From Hexactinellida sp. DTS-2022 (taxonomy: Eukaryota > Porifera > Hexactinellida), in NCBI GenBank assembly GCA_028753945.1, contig JAPNXP010000006.1, forward strand, positions 1,302,001 through 1,366,000: a stretch of DNA of 64,000 nucleotides. The letters are read 5' to 3'. A model generated the notes under the pieces. The model had not been told where the DNA came from. It saw only the letters and a program-made list of their open reading frames with translations, and did not search any database. Both the position numbers and the translations under genes were made by a program. Below are positions 50,701 through 61,198 of this stretch, piece after piece; position 1 is the first letter of the stretch; each line of letters opens with the position of its first letter.

Positions 50701-53700
50701 ATTTCAAATTTTGAATACCGCGGCGAAGCGCGGGCACCCGGCTAGTGTCTGATATTTTTATACGTAGATATGCTTAAAACATGAATATTTTTACTGTGCC
50801 GACTATACTATAGTATAGTGGCCCAATATTGAAATGACTGCCTTGGTTAGTTTTAAACTTTTAGTCCGTATCCTCTCCACAGAACAGAGTTTCATTAACT
50901 AAGAACAAAATTTCAGGATAGTTGTTTCGATTACAGATCCTGGGGTCACGATTTTTGATAATTCACATTTCCCTCTCAATAGGTGACAAAACTTTTAACT
51001 AATTAAATTCGAGGGTTCTCCCAATATGGATTATCTAGTAGCATTCAATTAGTATAAAAGGATTTTCTATCAGTTGTTAAGTGTACAGAGGCTGTAATTT
51101 AATTGGTTGAGAGTATATTCATGCATTCAATCAATACTTTGTGTTCCATCAGTTTTTTTACAGCATTTTCTTTTGGAAGCACTATAATCAACCAACGACC
51201 AAAATATTATGCCTCCAAAGGACATGCTATCGGAACAGTTGTAATTTTAGATTTTTTCGTTATATTTCACAAATTTTATATATAACGGCGGCATAACATT
51301 TGAGAAATTATTTGCTCTTAATACAATCAAGGGCACAGACCCGACTGCAAGTTTTAAGGACGAGCAGCTTGTGTTGTATATCCCAAAGCTCTGCATAAAG
51401 TCAATATACTAAGAAGCCTTCTTACGGAAGGTTTATTAGTTTATTGAATTTAGGCTAGTTAACAATAATATCATTAGGCCACCATGAAGTATTAAATGTA
51501 CCGATTGTGATATCGCATTTATTTAAGTGGCGTACTTACTAACAAATATTTCGCACGATGTCAGGTATAAATACACTTTACAGTACAGCCTTGCTAACCC
51601 GAACCTCGCTAGTCCGAACAGGAGATCCCGACATATATTTGTATAAAATTAGGGGAAAATAATAAATATTTTTATGTTACATTGGAATTATACAAAAATT
51701 ATACAAAAATTATAAAATTACAACTGTGTCGACACCATGTTTCATTTGGAGGCACTATCAATCAAACAACCTCCAAAGTATACGTATAGTGCCATCAAGG
51801 AACATGCTGTCAGCACAGCTGTGATTTTAGATTTTTTCATCTTAAATGACTTCCCTCCTCATACGAACAAATAAAAAAAAAATTATTATTCATCTTCAAT
51901 TAAATTCCAGTTTGCTATAACGACTTACTACGTATTGGGCCAGTATTGAAATGGGTGATTTTATATTATTAAATAATTCAATTTGCGTATTTCTCCGTAT
52001 AAGCCCCGGGCCAATAATAATAATGACATTTGTATGATAAGATTATTACCGATTAGTTGATTAGTTTATGCAATTTATTTATGTTTACTGCCGTTGAGAA
52101 CCATTACAATCTTTCTAAATATTTTTCTGGTTTAAAAAGAATTTTGAGGGTAAATTTGCCCCACGAAAACAATAAGCGCCGGGACTCTTATTCGGGGAAA
52201 TACGGTAATTACTAATTACATAGCAGAATATTTAATAATAATGTTTATATCATATACATTCCTTCTCTTACCTTATCAATACTATAATGTGGTAAGTTTA
52301 CTATAGAATCATGACTGCTCAGGAAATCTTATATTAATACATAGAACCAATAATTGCATATTACCTAATCACTAGAATAAAGACAAATCAATTTACATTC
52401 CGATTGATTACCCATTAACAGATTAACTAGTCAATCTTATTTGTGACTCTAGCTCTAGTCAATAACTAATACGTGGCTTATAATTTGGAGCCACGTAATT
52501 AGTGTTTTAATAGGCAGAGAAGCTCACATTTCCTCTTCAAATGAAAACTTGATTATATTTATTCACTTTGAATCCAGTATTTCTAGTTAGTAAACATTCC
52601 TAAGTGAACCATTTGTTCTATGAATATAATCACAAGATTAAATAACCCTTTTGAATAGTATATACTATAAATAAAATATTGTGTAACCCACCAATGATAA
52701 TTTATTGAAATTATTACCACTATAATAACTATTTCATATCCACACACACACAACATTCCGTTTATATCTATTTGCTCTGTGGATTATGCACAGAATAGAA
52801 ATACAATACTTTCTGTAAAGTAGTTTATTCCTCTAAATGACTTTGAGATATGTAATTTTAACACTGAGATAGTAATTTACTTATTTACTGATTACTTGTA
52901 AGACGTGTCTGGTTATATTACTGGAGTCAATAGCTTGTGTATAAATACTCCGGTTACCTATGTTGTTATTATTATTTGTTACTAATCAATATACACGTAA
53001 ACTCCGCTTAATAAGGACACAATTTTATAGGAAGATACTTCTAATTGATCGGTTGTCCGATAACTGAAAATTGGGAAGGTTTTGCACTTTGTTATTGTCC
53101 CAATTAAGTGGAGTCGACGAAAGTTGTTGGAATAAATCTGTTTTATGTCAATTGTCTGAGAACTAGGTTTAGGGAATCTCGTTAATAATAGCAAAGCCAT
53201 TATATCTTAGATGTTTGCATCGTTAATAGTACTTTGTAAAGTTAAATTCCATAAATAATGAGTTAGTTTGGTCAATAGTTTATTACTCTCATTCATTATA
53301 ACTCAACTTTACATTGTTTGCTGCTCGTTAGCTTCAATGGAGGCCACACAGGCAGCTAGACTAGCCAGCAAAGAGTACTACAACGCTCTCAAGAACAAGA
53401 AGGAGGAAATAGAGAAAATAATCGAGGAGAAAGAGGCGGAGATGAGACGTGTAAAGGTTGAAGAAGCGGTGAGCTATATTCTGGCTTTGTTATTTGGAAT
53501 TATTTATATAGTAGAACCTACATAATCCGGAATTCAGCAGAACCGACGCTTTTCCTTATCCCAATGAGCGTCGGAATATGCATTATACTAGAGTCTATAA
53601 ATCCTAATAATTTGGAAATTCGGCATTATTTTCCTTTCCCAACGTGTGTCGGATTAGACAGGTTCTACTGTATATCAGCCGACACATTTTCAGGCACTGG

Positions 53701-56700
53701 CATGGCCACATCAAAATTTGGCTTTTGCGATCCGGCATTTAAATTGAAAAGTTGCTGACCATAACATCATCTGGAACGTATTTCATTGATCCTATTACAA
53801 CTTGTTGTTTCCTTTATTATTAATATTTCCTTTACATGCTAACTCGGAATCTTAAGAATTGTATTGGTACACGAATTATGTGTTATCTAACTGTTTATTT
53901 GAATAGAAACTGACTGGAATAATCCCAGATGACCTCACAGAGGAGGAGAAGGCTACCCTCCCCAAACAGATGGCCACCTCCTACACACTGCAGTATCTCG
54001 TAGACAGCGATCTGTTCAAGTCCCTACAGAACGAGTCTATGAGTACAACTGGAGACCCTGAGGTGAGTATGCAATCTGATAATATTTAGCGGCAAATTAG
54101 TTCTAGTCAACTTCAGTAAACTCACTTTGATTATATTTCGTTGTAGCAGTGTTCGTTATAACGGAGTAAAGCAATTACTTCATTTATTTAGAGTCATAAA
54201 TACTTTTACAGCTTAAAACAACGACTTAACATGTCCAAATAATAGTTCATTATTTTGGCAAATTTACAAATTTAAACTAGGTATATTTATATTAATGAAT
54301 AAAACTAAAATATTTATTTGTACAGTTTATGATTTGTTGAACATAGAAAGCTAAATTGTTAATTATTGTATTATTAAATTGTATCCTTCTAGAATGACAA
54401 GGATGTTAAACGTCTGTCTCGGGAATACGAAATACAGTGCAATATCGTCAAAGCTCATTATGTGAGTAGGAATTATCTTAGAATAAACTGTATTAATTAT
54501 TTGAGGAAATTAATACTTGTTTCTGTATTTATTAGAAAATATACAAAGGAACTTATACAAGTAAAAAGATAAAAAAGCAAAGAAAGAAGAATTACAAAGC
54601 TAGTGAGAAGAAGGTATGCAAATTGTATTATAGCTCATTTCCTAATACAGTGGATGCCGGTTATAAGCACATCGTCGGGAATTGCACTTAAGGTGCTTAT
54701 AACCGGCATGTTCTTATAACCGACATAAATAATACAGGGTAGATGGCAAACGTTTTCCAACACAGTGTGCTTATAGCCGATATGTTCTTATAACCGATGT
54801 GCTTATATCCGACATCTACTGTATTTCTAATATAATTTCTTCATTCAGGATATCTTAAAAATCCTATGAAACTGTCTTTGTTCATAATACAAGACCTCGC
54901 TTCATATGAAAATTTATATTAACATTAACCTGGATGATTTTCATAAGTTTTCTTTTATTATGAACATTCAAGGGACCAAAATGTGTTCATTAACGAGAGA
55001 CTTTATAATAAGCGAAATGAATACAAATCTTTTATTAGTTTTTCAAATTTGGACCATTCATATTAAACAATTTTCTATATTAAGCAACGAAAAATTTTCA
55101 CTGTGTATACAAATTGAACTCAAAATAATGTCCGTAATACCGAATGGTCAATAAATATCATATTTAACATTGCAATGTGTATGTAACAAATCGTATAATA
55201 TAATTTTATACTGTGATTTGTTTTAGTTGAAGGAAATAGAAAAGGCACTGGAGAAGAGAAAGGACTTTTTGGGAATTTCCTGCCGACAGTCCAGATTCTA
55301 CTCCCAGGTGCCCGAGAAGGAGGAATACAGTTGGGAGGTGTTGGCTTCTAAGAGTTTCACGATGCCACACAAACAGCAGCTTCTTACTCGTAAGTTAACT
55401 TCTGAAATAACTGTGTTTAACCACGAATATATGCAAATCTCGCTGTCAATTATAAATAGGACTTACTTGTATAAAGGGCAAATATAATTTTTTTATGTAC
55501 GAAAAAGGGGCAATATACAGTAAAGTCGAAATCGGGTTTTTTTGCTTATTGGGTTTTTTTGCCTCCTTTTGTCGTGCAAAAATGTGATATCTTAATGTGT
55601 TTCCATCGGTTTTTTTTGCTTATTGGGTTTTTTTGCCTCCTTTTGTCGTGCATTTTGGGGGGCAAAAAACCCGATTTCGACTGTATAAGCAATTCCTTAA
55701 AACAGAACAAATATGTATAATCATTAGTTAATCCAATTTGAATGCCGTTAGAATAAATTTAATTACGTCAACAGACTCCATAATTTAACCATACAGTCAA
55801 GTTCTTTTATTCTGAATATTCAAGGCTCAATAATTGTGTTTATAATAAGGATACTTTATAATAAGCAAACTTGTTAAATTGGCATGGGGCTTGTTCATAA
55901 TAAAAGTTTTTCATATTCAATTGACGAAAAATTGTTCTCAATAAGCAGACCTGACTGTCTTGTGTCTATTACGCAATAATTGGATACTCTCCATAGACTC
56001 AATACAAACTGCAATTTAGCGAGAGACTTATCATTTTGTATATGCCAATCCATTACTATACTAATCCTCTCTCTCTCTTATAGCAAAGCTATCGTCAGTA
56101 GACGAGAACAGAATAACACAGCAGAACGCATCTCTGAAGACAAACAGACACTCCTCTGCTCTTCCCACCACCAAAGTAGACACCTCTCTTTTCAAAATAA
56201 GACAAGCCAAACACAACACCAGTGCTACTGTATACAACAAGGTAAGTATTCAAGTTTGTGTATTAACAATGGCGTACCCCCTTGTATAGCAATGATAATA
56301 ACCTGCTATGATTTTGACAAAGACTGTTTTTTTATTTTTAATGGAATATCAAAAATTATTCCTTACTTCTTTCGGACGATAAGAATTCTAATAGATTGTG
56401 TATAGTCTGTACGGTATGTACAGGACATCAATCAAAATTAACAAAAGCCACTGACATTTTCTTACAATAGGATCATTATACTATAATATAATGTGTATGT
56501 GCCAACAAATTATTTCTATAACCTATTCCTAGAAGAGCAACGCGTCCGACTCGATCTCCACAGCGAGTCCGCTGGACGGGAGTTCCTTCCTGTCGCTCTA
56601 CTCGCGGGACTCCAGCTCCCGCATCAGCTCCTCGGACCTCACCTCTGACGAGGACAGGTGCATATCCTGTCCGGCCACGGAGCAGATGCAGCGGAAGCTG

Positions 56701-59700
56701 ACTAGCAAGATCAGGGACGAGTACGCGCGGCAGAAACGCGTCTCCCAGCACCTCGACCTAGCGCTCCCCGAGAAACCCTACACGGAGAAGAAGGATGAGA
56801 CAATCGATACTCTCAACTTAGACACGCCTTATCAAGTTATATTTAAACCCCCGACTCGCTATCCGAACCCCACCCCAGCCAACAGCCTCCCTTTCCCCTC
56901 TTCCGATCAGTCGCCGAGAGAGTTCTACGCCAGATCTCTGCCGTTAGACTACAACACAGATAACGAGGAACCAAAGCGATTCGACATACACTCGGCTAAC
57001 TTTGGCAAATACCAATTCACATCAGATCAGATCAGCAAGCAGCAGTACGAACAAAAGCTAGCATACACACAGAACAACAGTGCACGCTTTAACAGGACTC
57101 CGAGCCCACACATGACGTATGCTCCTAAGACAAACTACCCCATGGCCTATATGAGGGTGAGTTGTTGAGTATATTTAGAATTGTATAAATGCATCTCCTA
57201 AATATATTGTTTATATGTATTCATTTAATCCCCTCTGTTTATACATTTTTGTGTCAATAGTAAATTGTATTGCTATTACGTATCCTTTCTAGTCTCTAAG
57301 GTAGATGGTAGATATAATTATATTCCTTAATTAAAGGAATTACTTATATACTATTATAGTATAGTGTATCTGCCAACACATTTATTTCTAATGTAATATT
57401 ATGGCACAAGCAAAGGTAATTTTCTTTGAAATTCGCCTTTTGGAATCCGGGTTTTTAAATTGAGAAGGTGTGGACGATATAGAAGAAAGTAATATTCTAA
57501 ATGTATAATTCATATCTATCAAAATACTACCTTTTTATATGGTAATAGATAAAAATACACGCAAAGTTCTAGTTCCTATTCAATCGAATCCCGCTTCTAA
57601 CCAACTTCAGTTATACTTATACTTATATGGAAGGAAATTTAGAATTACCGAATTGGGTAGGATATATAGCTGATATGTATTTTAGTAAACAGAAAAAGGA
57701 TAATAAATATAAACTAGTACATTAGCAGGGGGGTCAGGTGGTGGGTCCCATTATGAAAGGTACATCAGACTACATCCATGAAGTACCTGGTACTTCATGG
57801 AGGGTACGAATCAATATTATTGCGAAATTTTGCAGCAAATTATCAAGAATTTACACTAAGGGTAATTTTTTTAAATCTTATCACGCCTAAAGGTGAGAAT
57901 TGCTGACTAATTAAATTGTAAAAAAAATTAAAAAAAGTGTGTTTTGGATAAAAATGCTCATAGGAAGACTTCGGGGACCAGATGTAATTAACTTCGTATC
58001 AATCGATGCTAATCTGACACAGGTGACAACTCCAGTGTCACTTATGGCAAATACTGAATGGGTGTAGGGGTCCAAAAGCAATAAATTCGTTAAGTACTTG
58101 GTACTTCGTGAGGGGGTGGGTGGGTATGCCCTAAAAATATATTTTTCCATGAAGTCACCTATTGGCTTTAGTATTCTTAAGATTGCCCCCCCCCCCCCCC
58201 CCTGACATTAGCTCATTTAGTCGCCTAAACTCGACCCTGAATTTATTTCCATTTTCGATGAATCATCTAATTGTAGTATAGATTAAATGGGAATTACTCA
58301 ATATTATATTTAGTTATTTTTAGAATAAATCAAAATTATATTTTAGTTGGCATTTTTACAAGTTTCTTCGTAATTATGAATAACATTCACGATTAGCAAA
58401 TTATTTTTATAATAGAGTAGGTTTCCAATAGATGCTATCTCTTTTGCAATTTGAAAGTATTGATCCAACTCATTTTACTAAGAAATTATTATAATCTCTA
58501 AATACCAGTGGTTCAAGTAGTTGCTATGTTTTGTAATTACTTTCAAAGAAAGTATACAGAATGATGTCAGGAAGGTATCCACCTTTCTAAATATTTTATA
58601 AATTTTATTAATTGTTTATACTTTATACCTGCTACTTCCTGTTGTGTTGATATTATTCCGGATTACATACTTTCATATTAATTATTAGATAATTAAACTT
58701 AAGTTCAATTCATTACCTTTAATTAAGAATATTACACAGTGTAATACACACTAAATTCTTCATGGCATAACAAATTTATTTTCAATTGACCAATATTAAG
58801 TTTCTTTAAAAATTAAGATTTGTAGCAAAACTTAATCTCTCCGGCCTCCGCTCTAATGAGATTATTACAAATATTTTCTGTAAATACAGTATGGAATGTG
58901 ATCATATGCTTATACAGACTGAACAATTAATCTATACTCAATTCGAACTACATTTCTTCTTACCTAAGTATACTTTCCATTCCAAAGAGGGTTTAGTTGA
59001 ATTATATCTACAATCTACTTGATTATTATAAATGTTATTGGCATTCATCCTTTTAGGTAAATTCAGTTCCTTATGGCTTACATTCCAGCCAATCTCCTTC
59101 GCACGAAAAGATGACCAGTGTGCAGCCCGGTAAGAACGTGACAAGCTACAGTCACACTCATCTCTCCCCTCACCACTCCTCCTACCCGAACAGTAGTGCT
59201 GCTATTGGGCCGGATAAACTGGCTTATTACTATCAACCACGTCCCAATGGGACCACTCAGACACTGCCTATCACGAGAATACACACAACTCCTGCAAATA
59301 TCACAACGTTGGAGTATACTAAGGTAATAATAATACGGTAGCCTTTGTCTATTAGCAAATTCCTATTCCCTAGTAGACAAATGAATGTTTTGTAATTCCT
59401 CTATAACCACACACTCAGCACAGTATAATGAATACTACTGAGTGTAGTACCACGTTTACGTATAATTAATTATTTCCATTATAGCCCACCCACTACCCGC
59501 AGGTCATCAGTCCTCAACTTAGACACACAAACGCACAAACTCGCTTCCCAGCCAGAGCAGAGCCGCGGGTCTCGGCTCAGAATCCAATTCTCTCTCAGTC
59601 CCACGGGCGCGCACAGAACCCTCCCATCAACAAGTACACCCCTCCCACCTGTCGCATACAGATAACCCCGCCGGAGACTGACCACTGCTCCATCGGACAA

Positions 59701-61056
59701 CACAGGTAGGCTGTTACACTACAGTAGACTCTCGGTAATGCGACACCAGGGGACAGTCGAAATCGAAAATTAGTATTAAACGGAGTTATTGGCATTTGTA
59801 TGGGTTGGGGAATTGGGAATTTTCACATTATTCGTGTTTGTATTAATCAGGACATTTCATGAATCACCTTTTTTGCAACTCGGGTCACCGAGTCTGACTC
59901 GTGAAGAGCCCTGGCACTAATTAGTCTCCTGTATATTCAGATTGTTTTGTTGTCGTAATACCAGAATTAACTTGCTAATAGGAAACTTTACTGAAAGAGG
60001 AACTGATTTAATACAATAAATTTTTTGAATCTTAAAGTCACTTTCTAAAAGCGAATCAAATATTATTACTATTAGCTGCCAAATATTATAATTATTACTA
60101 TTAGCTGCCAAATATGTTTATGAATTATGAATTATGAATACGAACTCATTTTCAAAAGTCACTTGTATAATTGGTAGTTCAAGTTTATGTGGAAGTGGAA
60201 CGATTTACACTATGGATTATACAGAATATACTTTCAAGATTATCATGATTTATTGATTGTATTGGCTATAGAATAGATGCGTTAGGGGCAGGGCCGCATT
60301 AAGAGTCGTCTGGGCCCTGGTGCTGTCCAAAATTTCAGAGCCCCTATTTGTCTTACACTCTCTAGAGGCACGCTATGCGGGCTCCTCAGGCCCTGGGCCC
60401 TGGTGCTGCAGCACCCATAGCCCCCCCCACTTAATGCGGCCTTGGTTAGGGGTAATACGAGAATTTTGATAGTTACTTAAAAGTAGTATTATATTAGCCT
60501 TCTTGTGTACACGTACGTATATCTAGGTAGTATTTGGGAATTCGTTAGGTTAATTAATTGGCCCATATTTCTGCTAAGAAGAAATGCCTACAATAGCAAG
60601 AACTATTTAATATATCATTGCTATAGGTACAAGAGTCCATACAATAATCAGCAATACATACCAGCAGCCCGAGACGACAGATACTACAATCCAGTCTCTA
60701 ACCAAACACATCTGGTTACTCGCCCACAACACGATCCTCTCGCCTTCACCACGTCTCTGCCTATGTCTTCCCAGGAGCTGTCTCCTGGTGTCAGATGCAA
60801 AATAGATTATTGGGAGTATCACTCTACAGTCAATGCTAAGCCTGCAATGCATGTTAGTAAATCTCTTGAGAAAATCAGAAAGAAGAGTGCATCTGAATTT
60901 TCACCGCCTCCAGACAATAACAGACAATCTCTAAACTTCCAAACAAAGTCACACAGCTTCAGAAATTCTTACCACTCAGAAAGCAATACATCAGCTTATC
61001 AACGTGACTACACCAAAGGAATGCAACCTGCCTCAGATGAAGGGACACCTGTTTAA
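35721..61056 (+). CDS. FRMD4: FRMD4-like FERM and CUPID domain protein, 23 exons
   Basis: Assembled as join(35721..35792, 36458..36552, 40644..40736, 40812..40896, 42119..42175, 42534..42556, 45095..45175, 45700..45765, 45927..45984, 47404..47490, 48412..48515, 48586..48736, 49795..49903, 53332..53468, 53907..54062, 54393..54461, 54536..54613, 55227..55389, 56084..56241, 56533..57156, 59057..59323, 59485..59705, 60627..61056). Every junction is GT-AG and in phase, giving 1127 aa. Residues 1-324 are the three-lobed FERM domain (ECYIHLLDGSKL start; LFYESFKQ; LPSYGMHFYSVK). Residues about 361-560 match the coiled CUPID/DUF3338 region of FRMD4/INAVA: ELTG-like KLTGIIP, LSREYEIQ and KKIKKQRKKNYKASEKK. 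The tail is Ser/Pro/Tyr-rich. Family members bind cytohesins and Par3 at epithelial junctions. The 23-base exon six is unusually small. Start ATG 35721 matches the family start. Confidence 0.93.
36246..36413. repeat. Pogo-type MITE (CAGTAGAACCTCGTTA)
   Basis: Ends CAGTAGAACCTCGTTAATAC and its complement. Directly preceded by a partial sister copy (about 36100-36241) with the same right end. Both lie in FRMD4 intron one. A left-end fragment also occurs at 32757. Confidence 0.82.
36696..36850. mobile_element. hAT-type MITE splitting the hairpin motif
   Basis: 155 bases with ends CAGAGGCGTAGCTAGG and CCTGGCTATGCGTCTG, flanked by GGTGCTTA (36688-36695) and GGTGCGTA (36851-36858), an 8-base duplication with one change. 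Confidence 0.88.
36851..36898 (+). repeat. Tandem short-hairpin motif, copy 2 (interrupted)
   Basis: GGTGC-GTA-GCACC, GATCT, GTCGC-ATA-GCGAC, then CCGAAGG. Its upstream part, TTAACTTGAGGTGC (about 36679-36692), lies on the other side of the hAT insertion and matches the copy at 63671. Both stems pair perfectly in this copy. Confidence 0.65.
37905..38862 (-). CDS. DTYMK: Thymidylate kinase (dTMP kinase), two exons
   Basis: Complement of join(37905..38244, 38546..38862), 218 aa. It phosphorylates dTMP to dTDP with ATP in DNA precursor synthesis. The N-terminal P-loop EGLDRAGKST (21-30), FPLRTTSVGK, LLFSANRW and IVDRY (split by the intron after the Arg codon) match animal thymidylate kinases. 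Exon two carries SYSGVAFTAAK, WCKGPDTGLPRPDLVI (dTMP site region), the lid-like GAERYE and VDASRTIEDIH, ending GKLWT. Length is close to the human enzyme (212 aa). The intron has GT-AG ends and holds a MITE. The gene lies entirely inside FRMD4 intron two on the opposite strand. Confidence 0.95.
38361..38486. repeat. Tc1/pogo-type MITE in the thymidylate kinase intron
   Basis: Ends CAGTAGATGCCGGTTATAGG and ATAACCGGCATCCACTG. Same family as 34679-34940. Confidence 0.82.
38863..40643. other. Rest of FRMD4 intron two
   Basis: No gene seen. A repeat with CCCCGTCCGTCCCAATTTTT and AAATCCCGTCCGCCGTCCG ends spans about 40027-40300. A MITE with TATTTCCCCGAATAAGCGCC ends spans about 40348-40570; a sister lies at 51985-52207. 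Confidence 0.55.
41284..41850 (-). CDS. GNPNAT1: Glucosamine 6-phosphate N-acetyltransferase
   Basis: 188 aa, single exon. It transfers acetyl from acetyl-CoA to glucosamine 6-phosphate, a step toward UDP-N-acetylglucosamine for glycans and chitin. The GNAT fold is clear: VIRPLSVNDFEKSF at the start of the domain, GKYYIVVIEDV, then the acetyl-CoA pyrophosphate loop in YRGRGFGALMV (loop 126-131), followed by GCYIVTLETQGYNRNFY. Length matches animal GNPNAT1 (about 184 aa). The usual Glu-Asp after GRI is Glu-Met here, which might affect activity. It lies within FRMD4 intron four, antisense to it. The start MASIDQELLF is the only upstream Met in the frame. Confidence 0.9.
   Translation of the reverse strand: MASIDQELLFDPTILTRAAELLDKTNPTVDLEKHGCVIRPLSVNDFEKSFGDLLSELNPIGNLDSNKFKEQFRNLRATHGKYYIVVIEDVGSGKLVAAGALILDPKFYRANPRGRIEMLIVEEKYRGRGFGALMVRILTCIGQCTGCYIVTLETQGYNRNFYLDKCYYKEETDIYMDILYPEVIQERK
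42953..43477 (-). CDS. Atypical dual-specificity phosphatase
   Basis: 174 aa, single exon, antisense inside FRMD4 intron six. The active-site loop HCAAGRNRS (H106, C107, R113) fits HCx5R, and the general acid is likely D74 in GVRDMGQD. Flanking elements LYYGGGSAADN, ITHILNV and AYIMQRESIGL are typical of small DUSPs, which remove phosphate from Ser/Thr and Tyr (some act on other substrates). There is no MAP-kinase-binding domain. The start MASALAEWFG is the first Met. I cannot name the orthologue. Confidence 0.9.
   Translation of the reverse strand: MASALAEWFGKRKTTRLWDAAEIYKDKLYYGGGSAADNLEELNSRKITHILNVADDVPNYHPKEFTYINLGVRDMGQDAGISRVFADAFKNLDEIMKQEEARVLVHCAAGRNRSATITIAYIMQRESIGLRKALDMVTTKRRVFIMKDNRSELMEFERKLYGNNTVKMEDFLVT
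43478..45094. other. Rest of FRMD4 intron six
   Basis: No further gene seen. Contains fragments of MITEs with CCTCGATTATCCGCAG and GGTCCGGCCGGACC motifs (about 44020-44200 and 44870-44940). Confidence 0.5.
45297..45671. repeat. Mariner-type MITE (CAGTTGAAACCGGATATTTT) with nested hAT
   Basis: Ends CAGTTGAAACCGGATATT and AATATCCGGTTTCAACTG between TA dinucleotides. Interrupted by the hAT element at 45367-45551. Internal GTTAAAAATATCCG repeats. Confidence 0.85.
45367..45551. mobile_element. GGCGCG-rich hAT-type MITE
   Basis: 185 bases, ends CAAGGTTTCATCCAGGC and TCTGGATGAAAGCCTG, flanked by the 8-base duplication GTTAAAAA (45359-45366 and 45552-45559). Same element as 25423-25607. Confidence 0.93.
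45985..47403. other. FRMD4 intron nine
   Basis: Holds the intact GGAGCGTCTCGCGCTCC repeat (about 46640-46730), a GTCTATAAA/TAGACGGTCTA repeat (about 46390-46540) and a MITE with ends ACAGTAAAACCTTTAGAAAG and complement (47088-47276). No gene seen. Confidence 0.6.
48225..48360. repeat. Inverted repeat around GGTGTAAATTTTGCACC
   Basis: GGGGATTTTTAAGGCC and its near-complement flank TTGGTGTAA/TTACACC arms, with CGGCCGCGGCCG at the centre. A small palindromic element in FRMD4 intron ten, type unknown. Confidence 0.55.
49050..49230. repeat. Tc1/mariner-type MITE (CAGTCGAAATCGGG family)
   Basis: Ends CAGTCGAAATCGGGGTTTTT and AAAACCCGATTTCGACTG. Sister copies at 55517-55684 and 62403-62557. Confidence 0.85.
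50029..50745 (+). mobile_element. Nonautonomous Helitron
   Basis: Starts TCTATATATATAAAG and ends with a GC-rich hairpin (CCGCGGCGAAGCGCGG) followed shortly by CTAG, next to T. There are no terminal inverted repeats or target duplication, as expected for rolling-circle elements. No Rep/helicase frame. Lies in FRMD4 intron 13. Confidence 0.78.
50792..50960. repeat. Dispersed repeat family B, copy 4 (short)
   Basis: TGTGCCGACTATACTATAGT start and the CACAGAACAGAGTT block match 1771-1960; then it diverges. Confidence 0.75.
51153..51256. repeat. Palindromic MITE, copy 5 (decayed)
   Basis: TTTTGGAAGCACTATAATCAACCA and complement arms as at 811-932, with losses at the left end. Confidence 0.7.
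51703..51838. repeat. Palindromic MITE, copy 6
   Basis: GTGTCGACACCATGTTTC pairs with the right arm around a CAATCAAACAACC loop. Diverged but both arms are present. Confidence 0.78.
51985..52207. repeat. MITE with TATTTCCCCGAATAAGCGCC-type ends
   Basis: GCGTATTTCTCCGTATAAGC on the left and the complement-type CTTATTCGGGGAAATACGG on the right. Sister of about 40348-40570. Confidence 0.72.
53511..53676. repeat. Pogo-type MITE (AGTAGAACCTACATAATCCG)
   Basis: Left end TAGTAGAACCTACATAATCC and right end GGATTAGACAGGTTCTACTG, with two internal CCGACGC/GCGTCGG modules. Lies in FRMD4 intron 14, 40 bases after exon 14. Confidence 0.72.
54649..54824. repeat. Tc1/pogo-type MITE (CCGGTTATAAG family)
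   Basis: Ends CAGTGGATGCCGGTTATAAG and ATATCCGACATCTACTG flanked by TA. FRMD4 intron 17. Confidence 0.83.
55517..55684. repeat. Tc1/mariner-type MITE (CAGTCGAAATCGGG family)
   Basis: Left end ACAGTAAAGTCGAAATCGGG, right end AAACCCGATTTCGACTG. The TTTTTTTGCTTATTGGG module is duplicated inside. FRMD4 intron 18. Confidence 0.8.
57157..59056. other. FRMD4 intron 20
   Basis: No gene seen. A repeat with GTACCTGGTACTTCATG and AAGTACTTGGTACTTCG motifs spans about 57725-58200 and ends in a C-run of about 18. Confidence 0.5.
60289..60444. mobile_element. hAT-type MITE (CAGGGCCGCATTAAG)
   Basis: 156 bases, ends CAGGGCCGCATTAAG and CTTAATGCGGCCTTG, flanked by the 8-base duplication GTTAGGGG (60281-60288 and 60445-60452). 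FRMD4 intron 22. Confidence 0.93.
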
Positions 61057-61192
61057 TATTTGATGTTGTATTTTAATATTTTATCCTTGTAATTAGCTGC
61101 CCATTTTACACGCTAGAACTGGCCGTTTTATTTTGAATCATTGGCAGATTTCTATCTTTATTTTGAATGTACACGGAATTAACTCATGATAA

Positions 61193-61198
61193 AATAAA
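61193..61198 (+). terminator. Candidate polyadenylation signal of FRMD4
   Basis: AATAAA 137 bases after the stop codon at 61054-61056, a normal distance. Confidence 0.55.
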
